DNA from: Megaustenia siamemsis
Taxonomy: Eukaryota > Mollusca > Gastropoda > Stylommatophora > Ariophantidae
Length of the DNA: 64,000 nucleotides
Assembly: GCA_032433765.1 (NCBI GenBank)
Contig: JAVIAB010000073.1
Span: 63,816,199 to 63,880,198 of the forward strand
Direction of reading: 5' to 3'
The notes beneath the pieces are model-generated. The model worked only from the letters and a program-made list of their open reading frames with translations, was not told the origin of the DNA and did no database searches. The position numbers and the translations under genes are program-made. Below are positions 21,668 through 32,999 of this stretch, piece after piece (the first letter of the stretch is position 1; every line of letters starts with the position of its first letter).

Positions 21668-22027
21668 GTAAGTTTTTAGAAAATAATTACACTTACCTAT
21701 TCATCTTTGGTAAATTTCAATATTGTTTTTTATTGTTTTAAAGATACATGGCCTGAAATTACAGTGCATGGTGCCATAGCTATAGGAGGTTGTTGTCTAT
21801 TCACATGGTCACCATCCATCAACCCAACCATATGTTCGGCTCCCTCTAAACATTATTAATTGTCTATCATGTGTTACAAAGGTTTGTTTGAGGGTTCACT
21901 GACGGCCGAGGAGATTTCCCATGTCATAAGAAAATTTAAAAAATAAGTTTTTGAAAATTGACAAAATTTATTTTTAAAAAATAGGGAATGAATTCTTGGT
22001 TTTGGATTGAAACAGAAGTAAAATAGG
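21668..22027. other. No gene recognised
   Basis: Start of the 22.6-kb IFT56 intron. No coding or repeat features identified. Confidence 0.5.
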
Positions 22028-22297
22028 GATGTATACTGTTACATTTGCTGTTTGGAATTACCATTGATTACATAATGAGTAAATGTTGCAAAGGCAATAA
22101 CGGCATTGGTATGACAAGAATTACTTGGACATCTAGATTTTACTTATGATATATATTTCTCCTAAGTGACAACATCAACAAGATGCAAAATATCACAGTT
22201 ACCATATCATCCATGGCGGGAAAATAGGACTTAAATCAAAAGTGTTAAACAAAAATAAAGAAATTAACAATATCCCAGAGCACAATATATATTATAT
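22028..22297 (+). mobile_element. LINE-D2, first segment of a multiply interrupted copy
   Basis: The sequence resembles the D RT region around the catalytic box (LLFGITIDYIMSKCCKGNNG, then decayed LDFT-like codons), ending PEHNIY at the SINE1 junction. D2 resumes at 22857 with LNHQVLERVDDYICLGSNID. It forms the base of a stack of four later insertions. Confidence 0.75.
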
Positions 22298-22549
22298 GGG
22301 AGCTACGATAGCTCAGTGGTTAGTGAACTGGACTACAAAGGACAAGGGGTAGGGTTTGATCCCAACCGACGGCTTCCAGGTTCACCCAGCCTTAAATGGG
22401 TACTGGATTTTTTCTGGGAAAGTAAAGTGACATGGGCGTAATACCGATCACATTACCCCAAAAAATCATGTGCTGAAGGTCTGTAAAATTTATGGTCACT
22501 AACACCATATACCCTATATGCCACTTGAAGTGACGGGGCTCTTTACACT
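22298..22549 (+). mobile_element. SINE1, full-length copy in LINE-D2
   Basis: It begins GGGAGCTACGATAGCTCAGT with a clear A box (TAGCTCAGTGG) and a B-box GGTTTGATCCC that has one change from the best copy. The body and T-rich 3' end match the 33000 copy. AT-rich target duplications on both sides are too simple to delimit. Confidence 0.87.
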
Positions 22550-22856
22550 TTTATATATATATATCTATCTATTGACCTTTCGAGCCGTAGCCGACCCATA
22601 GGGCATAGACCAAAATATGCCTCCTCTTATCTAAATTTTTATTCTAGCAGTTTTCAAATCTTTTAAAGATATTTTATCAAATCTCACCATTTGTCTCTGT
22701 TCTGTGCAAGCAGCTTTATCTCATTGAGGGAGCCGATTCCTGCTGCTCTTGCCTCTCTCATCAATGTTCTTCTCAGTGTCTCTCTGGGTCTTCCTCTTTT
22801 CCTCTTACCTGTTGTTTCCCACATGCGGGCTTGCTTTGGTATTCGGTTATTATTTC
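22550..22856 (-). mobile_element. LINE-D 3' end fragment
   Basis: Minus strand: it ends GGCTCGAAAGGTCAATAGAT plus GATA tail, preceded by LRRTLMREARAAGIGSLNEI and KRGRPRETLR-like codons. ATATATAT is present at both ends and is the probable TSD. It lies directly after the SINE1 and inside the D2. Confidence 0.82.
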
Positions 22857-23225
22857 TTATATATATCTAAATCACCAGGTATTGGAAAGAGTAGACGACT
22901 ATATATGTCTTGGTAGTAATATAGATCAAGAAGGTGAAACAAAGAAAGAGAGCAGAAGCAGGATAGCGATAATAGCAACTAATTTTAAAAACCTGAACAA
23001 AATATGGAAATCAAAAATACTATGCCAGAAAACCAAACATAGAATATTCAACTCAAACATATGTTCAACACTTACTTATGCATGTGAAAGCAGGAAAACA
23101 CCAACAGAGATTAAGGAAAAAAAACTAAATGGTTTTGAAGACAAATGCCGAAGAAAAATACTCTGCATACAATGAAATGAATTCAAGACTAATATTGAAA
23201 TAAGTGAAATGGCCATGCAACCAAT
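22857..23225 (+). mobile_element. LINE-D2, second segment
   Basis: It encodes LNHQVLERVDDYICLGSNID, QEGETKKESRSRIAIIATNF, STLTYACESRKTPTEI and GFEDKCRRKILCIQ, then is cut by a LINE-A. D2 continues at 23617. A stop follows ILCIQ. Confidence 0.82.
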
Positions 23226-23235
23226 GATCTCATCT

Positions 23236-23606
23236 CATCATCATCATCGAGTGCCATCTCTGCAACGAAGGTTGGCTACCATGGTGCGCCATTCTGCTCT
23301 GTCTCTTGCTTTGATGGTGCAGGTTGTCATAGGCTGATTTGTCCATCTTTTGATGTTACTCGTCTATGTTAGTCTTGGTCTGCCTCTGCCTCTTTTACCT
23401 TGTATTTTCCCCCTCCAGGATTACTTTTAGTAGGCTGTTGTGTCATTTAACATGGCCCAAAAATCGCATTGCCTTGTTTGAATTGTGTTTAGTATTTCTC
23501 TTTTCAGTTTTAGTTGTTTTAAGACTTCATCGTTTGTTTTCTTTTCCTTTCATCCAATTCTACCTATTCTTCTACATATCCACATTTCAAAGGCTTCATT
23601 TCTCTA
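23236..23606 (-). mobile_element. LINE-A 3' end, short insertion
   Basis: TSD GATCTCATCT lies at 23226-23235 and 23607-23616. Minus strand: FEMW-like start, RRIGRIGWKEKKTNDEVLK, FLGHVKR, then RPRLT and TMVANLRCRDGTR, with (ATG)4 tail. 371 bases. Confidence 0.92.
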
Positions 23607-23616
23607 GATCTCATCT

Positions 23617-23857
23617 AGAATTAGGAAAGAAAATGGACGTATGTCAGACATGTGCTGAGAAGAGACAACAAGAGAATTCCAAAACAGGCTCCTCTATGGG
23701 AAACATCAAGATACAGATAAAGAGGACGATCTAGAGAGGCTCAGTGAAAAGAACACTTATAAGAGAAGCTAAGTTGACAGGCATAGACTCATTTGATAAG
23801 ATAGAACATTTTACCCAGAATAGAGGTGGAAGCCAAAAATCATTATTAGTTCTATGT
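23617..23857 (+). mobile_element. LINE-D2, third segment (3' coding end)
   Basis: Broken frames show GRMSDMC, TREFQNRLLYGKHQ and KRTLIREAKLTGIDSFDKIE, equivalent to the D C-terminus. It is cut at 23858-23871 by the LINE-E insertion. The sequence after that insertion (25640 onward) may be the D2 remainder. Confidence 0.7.
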
Positions 23858-23871
23858 GATCTCTAATAGCG

Positions 23872-25625
23872 AATTGGACAGAATTTGGACAAAACATGAA
23901 TAGGGACTTCAGATAGCCACAAGAGATTTCTACAAAGCAGTAAAAGCCACAAGAGCGAGAAAAGAAAACCATGATCCTACTGAGCTCATAAATGACAAAG
24001 ACAGACAGCCAATATCAAATAACCATGGTATGCAACAGAGATGGAAAGAATATTTTGAAGACCTGTTAAAATACCAACTACCATTAAGACAACAAAAACC
24101 ACGCTAGAACGCACAAATACTGAACCCAACATCATGAAAGAGGAAATTGAAGAAGTAATCAAATATGCACCAAGAAATAAAGCACCGGGGATAGATAACA
24201 TACCAATAGAAATAATAGCAGCAGCAGGAGAAATAGGAATGCAATGGCTGCACAGAATATTTAATGCAGGATGGCACCAACAATAAGCTCCAGAAGACTG
24301 GCAACAGGCAATCATCATACCAATATGGAAAAAGAAAGGTAGCAAAAGAGAATGCAATCAATATAGAGGTATATCTCTTCTCAGCCTTGTAGGAAAGCTA
24401 TACGCCAAAATCTTGGAAAAAAGGCTGAGACCAATAATAGAACTACAGTTAAGTGATTCTCAAATGGGGTTCTGAAAAAACAGAGGATCTACCGACGCAC
24501 TATTCACATTAAAATAGCTTGCGGAAAAAACGACAGAACACAATAAAAACTTATACGTAGCCTTCATTGATCAGGAAAAAGCATTTGACAGAGTAAACAG
24601 AGAACAACTGTGGGAGATACTAACAACAAACGGAGTAAGTCAACATCTAACCAACCTTATTAAAAGTCACTACGTCAACAACAGCTGCAGGGTCAGAACA
24701 GCAGCAGGCTACACAGACCACTTTGAAGTTAGATCAGGTGTAAGACAGGGGTGCGTACTATCCCCCTACTGTTTATTACATACATGGACCATATAAGCAA
24801 ACTAGCCAACCCATCAGAGACAGAGGAGATCAACGAGTTTTTATTTGCAGACGATCAGGCACTAATACATGAAACAATAGAAGACCTACAAGAACACTTA
24901 AACAAACTCAGCATCTCAGGTACAAAATACAACATGAAAACCAACATCAACAAAACAAAAGTCGTGAATGTCGCCAAAAATAAACAGAACATCAACATAA
25001 CTATAGAAGGCAGACAACTAAAACAAGTAGAGGAATTCAAATAACTAGGAAGTCTAATGATAAACGATAATTCTCAAACAGCAGAGATAGAATCAAGATG
25101 CAACAAAGCTTGTCAAATCATCGGACAGTTGTCACCACTATTGTCCAACAAGGAAATAACTCTGGAGGCAAAACGAGCACTATACAATACAATCTTCATC
25201 CCAACATTGTGCTACCAATGCCAGCAGACCTGGACCCTAGATGCAAGAACAATAAGAAAAATAACCTCTACAGAGATGAAATGTGTTAGACGAATGACAG
25301 GAAACAGTCTGAGAGATAAGATCAGAAATGAAGAACTGAGAAAAAAGCTAGGAATAGCCCCGCCATAGAATATATAAGGAAACAACAGATAAAATGGTTT
25401 GGCCACGTGACAAGGTAGAAAGAACAAAACACAACACAATGAGCCTTCAACAAACGTTGTGAAAACACCAGACCCAAGGGTCGACCACGAAAAAGATGGG
25501 TCGATGGAATATTAGAAGCACTAGGAAACAAAACAGCAGCAGAGGCGAACAGAAGAGCAAAAGACCGCAAACTATATCTCCCTTCGATGCTGAAAGGCAG
25601 ATGAGGAAGGAAAGAAGAAGAAGAA
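23872..25625 (+). mobile_element. LINE-E, longest copy
   Basis: TSD GATCTCTAATAGCG lies at 23858-23871 and 25626-25639. RT domain in order: PRNKAPGIDNIPIEIIAAAG, SKRECNQYRGISLLSLVGKL, YVAFIDQEKAFDRVNREQLW, VRSGVRQGCVLSPYC, and the catalytic FADDQALIHE. Then FK-LGSLMINDNSQTAEIESR, VRRMTGNSLRDKIRN, and KLYLPSM with a GAAGAA tail. Stops replace several codons (for example SQMGF*KN). Endonuclease is missing, so it is 5'-truncated. Confidence 0.92.
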
Positions 25626-25745
25626 GATCTCTAATAGCGCTGGAAGGAGCAAGAGGTTTATGTATGTGTATATTTATATATCATGGTGCCTTGTTTTCTA
25701 TATACTGGTGACTTTTTTTGTGTCTTAGAGGATAACCCTGCAAGT

Positions 25746-26733
25746 CATCGAATGCGCACAGAAATGCGCATTCCCACCCACACTCGGAGGTTATAGATAT
25801 AACAAAGAGACATGGCTCAACGCGGCAGTCTTTGCTTATGACATCTTCGAAGGCTTCCACAGACGAGAGGAGACATGTACTGCTGCTATAGATCTGGAGG
25901 ATGCATACAATAGGGTACCATTTGAATATCTCATTCATATGCTCCTCAAACTGGCGGCGCACCCCTTCCTCATTAGATGGATCGCCGTGGCACTGTTTCA
26001 GTTGAAGGTGATACTCAGATGTGGAAGTTGGTCTTCCGAGTCAACATCCATTTATCCAGGGCTGCCACAAGGCTCACCATTGTCACCAGTTCTATTTAAC
26101 GTGTACACAATAAGGATCAATCACGGAACAACAGCTGGATGGGAGGGGAAGAACTGTGACTATTGCTGATGATATTCTGGTATATCGACAGGGAAGAGAT
26201 AGACGGGGAATCGCCTCCATAATGCAAGACGAACTCGATTGCATTTCTTCCTGGTGTGGGGTTTCAGGTGCCTTGGTTAATCCTAATAAAGCATCATTTA
26301 CATGAATACATACCTCGGAGTTAAGTTTGATCGCAGCCTGTGTTTTTGGGACCACGTCGACCATGTGATAACAAAATCCCGCAAAGAATTAGCCGCCTTG
26401 AAGGTCATGGCAGCTGCCAACATCGAGCAGAGGCTACTTACTTTTCTGTTCCAGGGATTAGTCCTCGCACCAATCGAGTATGCCCTGGCAATTCTTACTG
26501 TCAGTACGACTCAAATTGATAGGCTGGAGAAAATACAAAATGAAGCCATGCGCATTATCTTGGGATGTACAAGGAACACTCCCTGTGTAGCAATGAGGTA
26601 TCTTCTTGACTTTCCAACCATGGATGACAGAATCAAGATCCGGAGAGCACGAGCATACCTGAAGATTAGTACAGATAAAGAGCATCCATTGCACCACGTG
26701 CTCTACACAGGGAAAGGTGCTAAGCTAAAATGA
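25746..26733 (+). pseudogene. LINE-F reverse transcriptase, better preserved
   Basis: Frames encode AIDLEDAYNRVPFEYLIHML, LPQGSPLSPVLFNVYTI (RT motif B), a disrupted catalytic box near 26157-26185 (IADDILVY-like across a frameshift), and an intact 143-codon stretch: YLGVKFDRSLCFWDHVDHV, KIQNEAMRIILGCTRNTPCV and FPTMDDRIKIRRARAYLK. It is inactive because of the shifts. Confidence 0.82.
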
Positions 26734-26879
26734 TGGCAAATCATGGGTGGGCCGAGCAGAAGATGTCATCAAACAGGTCTGTGGGTTTACCAATATCAGC
26801 GTTGGTGAGGAGTGGATACCGGTGCCAACGTCTTTCAAGGGGACTTTCTCGTGTATTATCACACTCAACAGGAAAAGTA

Positions 26880-27491
26880 GGGAACAGAACCCGGTCGTGG
26901 TTAATGCTGAGGAAAACGGTCTCATCTGCGATAACACCGATGAGAAAGATGCAGTCTCATCATATACAGATGGATCACCAAAGAAGTGCATGGGCATTTA
27001 CAGCACGCTCGGCAGGCAGAATAGTCTACGAAGACAGTGGTGCATATGTCATGACCACGAGTAGCATGACAATGGAGGTGATGGCAGTGACCAAGGCATT
27101 CAAATGGTTAGTCACAAGACTACACCCACGCATGTATACTGAGTGATTCGATGAACATGATAAAAAAGTGGAGGCGGGCTCTGTACACATGCATTGGGTA
27201 GAGTCGTTGCAGAAATCCAAAATACGTAAGGTCACCTTTGTCCCTGGGCATGGGGGAGTACAGGGAAATGAAAGAGTGGACAGGTTGGCTTGCTGCGCTG
27301 TCGTTGAGGACGGGCAAACAATGGATCGGGCAGACATCATCAATGCCCTCCGAGATGTGGGAAGAGCACAGGACTTCGGCAAACACAGATCCACGTCACT
27401 TCTTCGGATGATGGAAATGGGAGTTATGGTGGGCACAGCCAGCAATGAGAAACTTAGTGGCCGTGTAAGAAGACTTTATCAACCAACATAG
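26880..27491 (+). pseudogene. LINE-F RNase H, better preserved
   Basis: Across two frameshifts it shows SYTDGS (first catalytic D), ITAR-like SAGRIVYEDSGAYVMTT, SSMTMEVMAVTKAFKWLVTR (catalytic E), LSDSMNMI, then TFVPGHGGVQGNERVDRLAC with the final D retained. The C-terminal linker RADIINALRDVGRAQDFG and SNEKLSGRVRRLYQPT is intact. Confidence 0.82.
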
Positions 27492-27602
27492 AACTGGAGT
27501 CATCAGTCGCTGGACACTGCGGGAATTGCTGAGGAGGGGATCTGAGCACCTATGGACATATTTGGAGTGCAATGATGATGACCCGCAAATAACTCAATAA
27601 CT

Positions 27603-27805
27603 CTGCAAGTACTTTCCAACACAAATTACTATGCCAGAGCACAGCACTAGGGTTGACCCAAAATGGTAGTGAAAAGAACATCATAAACTATTACATGTTT
27701 TTGGATTTTTAACAAGAAAAAAATTGTCTTTATTAATAATTTTAAATATCTTTCATCATTTGAATTTTCACCTGACAATGTTCATTTCATTAGTTTTCCC
27801 TAAGG
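27603..27805. other. No gene recognised
   Basis: Short unassigned spacer between LINE-F and LINE-H. Confidence 0.4.
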
Positions 27806-28885
27806 GCCCGAGGACACTTAGGGCGAAAGTCATAGTTTCCCACGATTGACAATGTGCTGCTAGTTCATGTAATTTTTGGTTGTTTCTTAATCTCATGGTT
27901 GAGCCTTCTCAACCTATTAATTGTTCTGGAAAGCGATTCTCTTGGTCTGCCTTGTTCTATTTTACAAAGATGGTTTTCTACATGAATACCTGATGGGGAA
28001 GTCTTTCTTCATTCATTCTCAGCACATGGCAGATGTGTTTCCAAAGTCTTTTTCATATTATGGAGCTCAACGCTCATTCTTGTTGTGATTCATCTCTTAC
28101 CTGTTCATTTGAAATATATTCTTTCCAGCTTATTTTCAGTTTCTATGAAGATATTTGTTTTGTTTTCAAAGGCATTTTATCTCCTATCTAAAGTCTTGGT
28201 AGATTTCCAACTTTCACACCCATATTTTAGCACTGATATCACACAGGAGTTGAACAGGTAAGTTTTGCTCATTTATTGAGAACTTTGGATCTCCAGATGT
28301 TTATCAGTTTGTTGAAAGCATTTGATGCTACTGTGATTTGTGTTAGGATATCTGTTACTATATTTCTGGATATTTTGCTGCCTAGAAATAGGTAAAATTT
28401 GTAATTTCTTAATAAATTGTCATTGTTATATCAGAGGCTTTTTTGGTAATGTCCAGGACTTTCATTTTGGTCGTGTTGATCTAGAGGTCGCTTATATGAC
28501 AAGAAATATTATGAAGACGTTCTATCGTTTCTTCAGCATCAGCATGTGTAGAGCTCAAAAGTACCAAGTTGTCTGCAAAATTAAGATCTTCTCAGAGTTG
28601 TTTATTATCAATCCACTTAATGGATTCTGTCTTCTGTTGTTTTTTGCTATCAAATTAATTAATTACAATTATCTATCAATTACAGTTTTGAATAAAAGTG
28701 GTGAAATGATGCATCCTTGTTTTACACCTGTTTCTACTGAGAACCAGTCAATGTTGCCAGTTTCTGTTCTCACACAGCAAACTGAACCTGAATAAAAAGC
28801 TTTTATAATATTCACATATTTTGTAGGAAATTCATAGATAAGGATTTTCCATAGTTTAGATCAGTGTAAACTATCTTTTGAAAAT
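27806..28885 (-). mobile_element. LINE-H, degenerate RT fragment
   Basis: The minus strand shows decayed RT and C-terminal motifs: VDFQK-VYTDLNYGKSL, QNK-DASFHHFYSK near motif B, YKFYLFLGSKISRNIVTDIL, TVASNAFNKLINIWRSKVLN, and LWKHICHVLRMNEERLPHQV. The arrangement is like LINE-D and C, but the sequence differs from all other families in the window. Many stops. No tail identified. Confidence 0.65.
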
Positions 28886-29929
28886 CCACAATTTTAATAA
28901 TGAGTGATGAATGTTCATTTAGGTCAAGAAAGAAAACTGTACGCCACGATGATGACCATTATCAGTAAAAAGTCAGCATGACATACACATTTAAACATAA
29001 TTATGGCAAAACTGCATGTCAAAGAGATTTTTAAAAAAATAATAACTTTAATAAACAGGAAGATGACAATTCATTTACACTTTGAATAGCGACTCTCTGT
29101 TGAGTAGTTAATTTTTTAAAGCACTAATTAATTTTCCAATAGCATCGTAGAAATCCTTTTTAATATAACATTTGTGTTTCTGCACCCAAAGCATTTGATC
29201 ACTCAAACCTGGCCCTTTATCCTGTTTCATTGTATAGGAACAGCATTGCACTCTGTCTTTGGCAGACTAGATCTTAGCTTTACAGCCTTTGATCTAGTTT
29301 CACTATCAGGAGATCGAATGCAAATTGCCTCTCTCATATTTTTATTGCTACTCATCCTGATCCATCAGTGTGTGAACATGTCTTCACTCTTTGAGGTTGC
29401 ACTTTTTACAAATCATCTCTTCAACTAGTGTTATACTATTTTTTTTCAGAGGGGTAGGGGTGGGGGGAGGGGGTGTTCAGGCTATTTTTCTTGTTGATAC
29501 TCAATATGTGTGTCATATTGTTATGTTGATTCCTTCTGGTTGATCTTTCTTTGCAGTTATTTTGGCACTTCCACTTTTATGAGGGTACTAGGAAGGGTGA
29601 TTTTAAACTTGTTATGCCAGTGTTTGTAGATGTTTGAAGCTCTTTCTCTGTGTTCTCGTAAAGATTTTGTTTTGAATTTTATAGTGGATTGATTAATTTG
29701 GCATGTGAAGAAATTTTTTGCTGCAAATGCCTGAACTTTCCACTCTCTTCTGTCATCCATTCAAGTTCGGGAATAAAATATGGTTGCAAAAAAATAAACA
29801 AAAAGACTAAAAGAACTTTTCTTGCACTATCAAAATATACCTTTATGTAGAGAATGATACTGATGGTATTTATTTTTAATGTTTAGTTAACTATAACTTC
29901 AACATTTATATCAGACAGTCAGTATAATA
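28886..29929. other. Low-content intron stretch with a G-rich tract
   Basis: No gene recognised. At 29451-29475 lies GGGGTAGGGGTGGGGGGAGG followed by GGG, four or more G runs compatible with a G-quadruplex. A 67-codon minus frame at 29557-29760 (including REWKVQAFAAKNFFTCQINQ) is unidentified and probably chance. Confidence 0.5.
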
Positions 29930-29940
29930 TTTATCTATTG

Positions 29941-30196
29941 TCCTTTCGAGCCAAAGACAGCACATAGGGCAGAACCACAATCTCGAAAACAAAAACCTTG
30001 CGTGCCAAAATGGCACATGTTGCAGAGATCACTGTTTCTAAAATCTATGGCTCTGTTTCCATAACAATACTTTTTACAATGACAGCTTGTCAAGCCATCG
30101 ATCAACCTCCTTTATCGCCTCTTACGACATGCTTGGAAGGTCACAGTGTCAATATTCTTTACTTCCTCATAATGAGGCCCCGGTAACACACGGGAA
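29941..30196 (-). mobile_element. SINE3, full-length copy with LINE-D 3' end
   Basis: TSD CAGTATAATAT lies at 29930-29940 and 30197-30207. Minus strand: it starts TTCCCGTGTGTTACCGGGGC, contains CATGTCGTAAGAGGCGATAA, then GCCATTTTGGCACGCAAGG, and ends CTGCCCTATGTGCTG...GGCTCGAAAGGACAATAGAT A. The last 40-50 bases resemble the LINE-D 3' end (GCCCTATGGGCCGGTACGG then CTCGAAAGGTCAATAGATAG). It probably depends on LINE-D enzymes. Confidence 0.82.
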
Positions 30197-30339
30197 CAGT
30201 ATAATATACACATTTTTTTTTAAAAGGTTGTGACAATAATCACTGGAACTGGAGATTAAAGATAAAATTTTGATGACTTGTAGAAACTACCATCAGATAA
30301 TAGCTTGATCTTATATAGTTAGGCATACAAGTAAACACT

Positions 30340-30457
30340 TAAAAGCAGTGATTTTTGCAGTATGTGCCATTTTGGCACGCAAGGTTTCTGTTTTTGAGAT
30401 TGTGGTTCTGCCCTATGTGCAGTCTTCGGCTCGAAAGGACATTAGATAGATAGATAG
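30340..30457 (+). mobile_element. SINE3, 5'-truncated copy
   Basis: TSD ATACAAGTAAACACT lies at 30325-30339 and 30458-30472. It contains GTGCCATTTTGGCACGCAAG, GAGATTGTGGTTCTGCCCTA and GGCTCGAAAGGACATTAGAT, followed by GATA repeats. It lies 143 bases from the full-length SINE3 in opposite orientation, so the pair could fold back over about 100 bases. Confidence 0.88.
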
Positions 30458-30472
30458 ATACAAGTAAACACT

Positions 30473-30935
30473 AACAACTTTAATTCACAGAAAAATAAGA
30501 GACTTAAGCGATTAAAAAAAATCATCGGTAAATAACAGATTGAGTGGAGTTTCTTTGGGGCAGTTGGAAATAAAGTAATATGATTTACTGTTACTGTGAA
30601 AGGTGAGGTTTCATTTTTTGTGGGCATAACTTTTAGGAGAGTATAGCTCTCTTCTTTTTCCTATGCCTTACTCACAATCACTCACATCGAACAAAGGTTG
30701 CAGAACAAAAACGCAAATAATTTTATCATTTTTATTTTATTAATAACATACATTTTTGTTAGCTGCAGCTGAAGAACAAAATATTGCCAAAATACATTAT
30801 TCAATCAACATTTACCAATAAACATTCTATAAAGGCATCTTGTTTTATACTGGCAAAGATTAAATATACAAACAAATGATACAATTATAATCAAGTACTA
30901 AGCATAATGGTCGGAGGGGGATGTGTTATATGTCT
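30473..30935. other. No gene recognised
   Basis: AT-rich intron DNA without recognisable features apart from the SINE3 copies before it. Confidence 0.4.
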
Positions 30936-31280
30936 TCACCTCAACTTTCTGTTTCTACTCATGTTGAAGTACTTGCCAAAAATAACACTGTTGGTGTAGT
31001 CATGGTATTGATATACTTTACTAGTTGAATCAGTTAAATCATCTGCTGGCATATCTATATTCTTACAGACAGGCTGGCTACATGTGGAGGGTTTAGAATG
31101 AACATGACAGGAACTAGTGTTGGTTCTTTTTAAAGCCCCCAAACATATACTGTTATGATGAACACAAACTTTGCAATCTTTGTCATCACAATTAGAGTCG
31201 TAATCAGTCCAAATAATCTTACTAATCTCTGCATCTCTTTTAAACACTAATATCTTGGTGTGTGTGTGTTTCTAATATTT
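30936..31280 (-). CDS. Unidentified open frame, cysteine-containing
   Basis: I do not recognise it. The minus frame is open from a (TG)n microsatellite at about 31258-31272 to a stop at 30936, about 110 codons. It includes FKRDAEISKIIWTDYDSNCD, DKDCKVCVHHNSICLG, CSQPVCKNIDMPADDL and YFNMSRNRKLR. Composition is balanced and not LINE-like. No start, signal peptide or splice site can be assigned with confidence. It may be a terminal exon of another gene or a chance frame. Confidence 0.25.
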
Positions 31281-32987
31281 AAAAATCTTTTATATCATTT
31301 ATTATTGGGAGTGTTGTGTTGGTTTGTCATCATGTGTATTTATTTCATAAACAAGCACTAAATTATCTATGTAAGATTTACAGTAAACTGATGGAAGTCT
31401 TAAACAATTTTTTTTGTTTTTGTGTCAGATTTCTGTCTCCACAGACTCAACAAAGGCAATTTACATGAATATCATAATTATGTGGTACTTTATTTTATAA
31501 CAGTAATTATAAAGTAACAAGCAAAGATTATTACTGGACTAGAAAAATTAAAGTATAACTTGCAAAAGCTCTTCCACATGAATTCTTTTTAGAAGATGTT
31601 CCCAGGCAGTGAAATTGAATACAAACAATCAGATGGACCAGTCACAACAAACCTGATAAATAAAAAATTATGGATTTATTGGTTAGAAAGTGGTACAATA
31701 TAACAATACATTTATTGTGTACAGTCATCAGTTTGATTAAATCTGTTTAGAGAGATTATACAACAATACAACAGTCTATGTCATCATAAAAAATCGGATG
31801 TATAATAATAACCACTAAGAGTGTAAATTAGTTACAGAAAAGACTAATATTTTTTGGTAAAGTAAAGCAAGTCTGAATAGCAGAAATACAAGTAATAGTT
31901 GCAACAAAGAAAATCACAAATCTTTAATGCATAATTAAAGTAAATGGAATAGAATTAAAATAGGTCAGTGTGTAAACGTGCTTTGTTACACGTAGTTGTA
32001 AAATGTAAACATGGCCAAATGTAACTGTGGTTGTATACATGTAAACACAAATGTATACCCGCCGTTATAAATGGACGCCTTCATAAACTGGAACCTTGTA
32101 ACTAGTGGAGTTCTTTGACTGAGAGAGAGAGACAAGCATAAAGGCATGTCGTCGTGTACCTCTGGCTCTCCCATCCATAACAACCTCAGCTTCGTCTATC
32201 GCCACAGCGTATATACTCAGTCTTGGTGAAACCTGATAATTACTTGTCTTGGCCGCTCGTTCTTTCCTTCTGTGACTCTGCTAATTCATTGGTAAGACTG
32301 TCAATAAAATAACAATACATCAAATATCACAAACCAGCGGTCTAACATCACCGCTCTGTTATTCACTGTAATGCTAGGAATTATGAATTATCAACTAACT
32401 CTGGCAATCAATCTCATCGCCTCTCGCTCGTCCTTTACTTAATCACTCCTAACTACAATGAGCGGTTGCTTTATCTACTACATCTTCCTAGTTACTCTTT
32501 TTTTTTTTAAATACCATCCTATCTAACTAATTACTAATACTAACAATGAGCTTTGGCTCATGGGTGGCTATAAGGGTGCATGCCTAGCAGTGTGGCCGCT
32601 TCTATTTCCTAGCTTACATGTTAATCACTCTTGGAGTCTCCCTCTGCAGGCCCTTAAATCTCTTGCCCCTCAGCCAATCAACAACCACTTCCTTAATTTC
32701 CCATCCAATGGATTCTTTTAATGTCATCCCTTCCATTTCACCTTTACCTTTCCCCAAACTACTCACTTCCCCGTGTTTGTCACCTATCTCCACAATCACG
32801 AGGTTCTCCTCTCTCACCCAAACAACAGTACCACTCAGAATTCTTGGGAATGTCACTTCCCCACACATACTGTGTTTCTCAACTCTCTCCATACCATCCC
32901 CTACTCCCCTTCTTTCCTTACATTCTCATTTACACCTAACAAGTGAATTTAAAACATCTGGGGAACAATTTTAAATTTACATGGAAT
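31281..32987. other. Unassigned stretch of about 1.7 kb
   Basis: No gene recognised. From about 32090 the composition changes to pyrimidine-rich sequence with several short frames on both strands (for example 32614-32892 minus, ERVEKHSMCGEVTFPRILSG). The 62200-62880 region has a similar style, but I could not align the two by eye. It may hold a decayed transposon of unknown type. Confidence 0.35.
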
Positions 32988-32999
32988 ATGTACAAGAAA

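Larger units (their letters stand above)
25746..27602 (+). mobile_element. LINE-F, 5'-truncated copy
   Basis: TSD CTGCAAGT lies at 25738-25745 and 27603-27610. It begins inside the RT and ends GACCCGCAAATAACTCAATA A. RT and RNase H are both recognisable. The copy differs from the others by scattered frameshifts. Confidence 0.9.
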
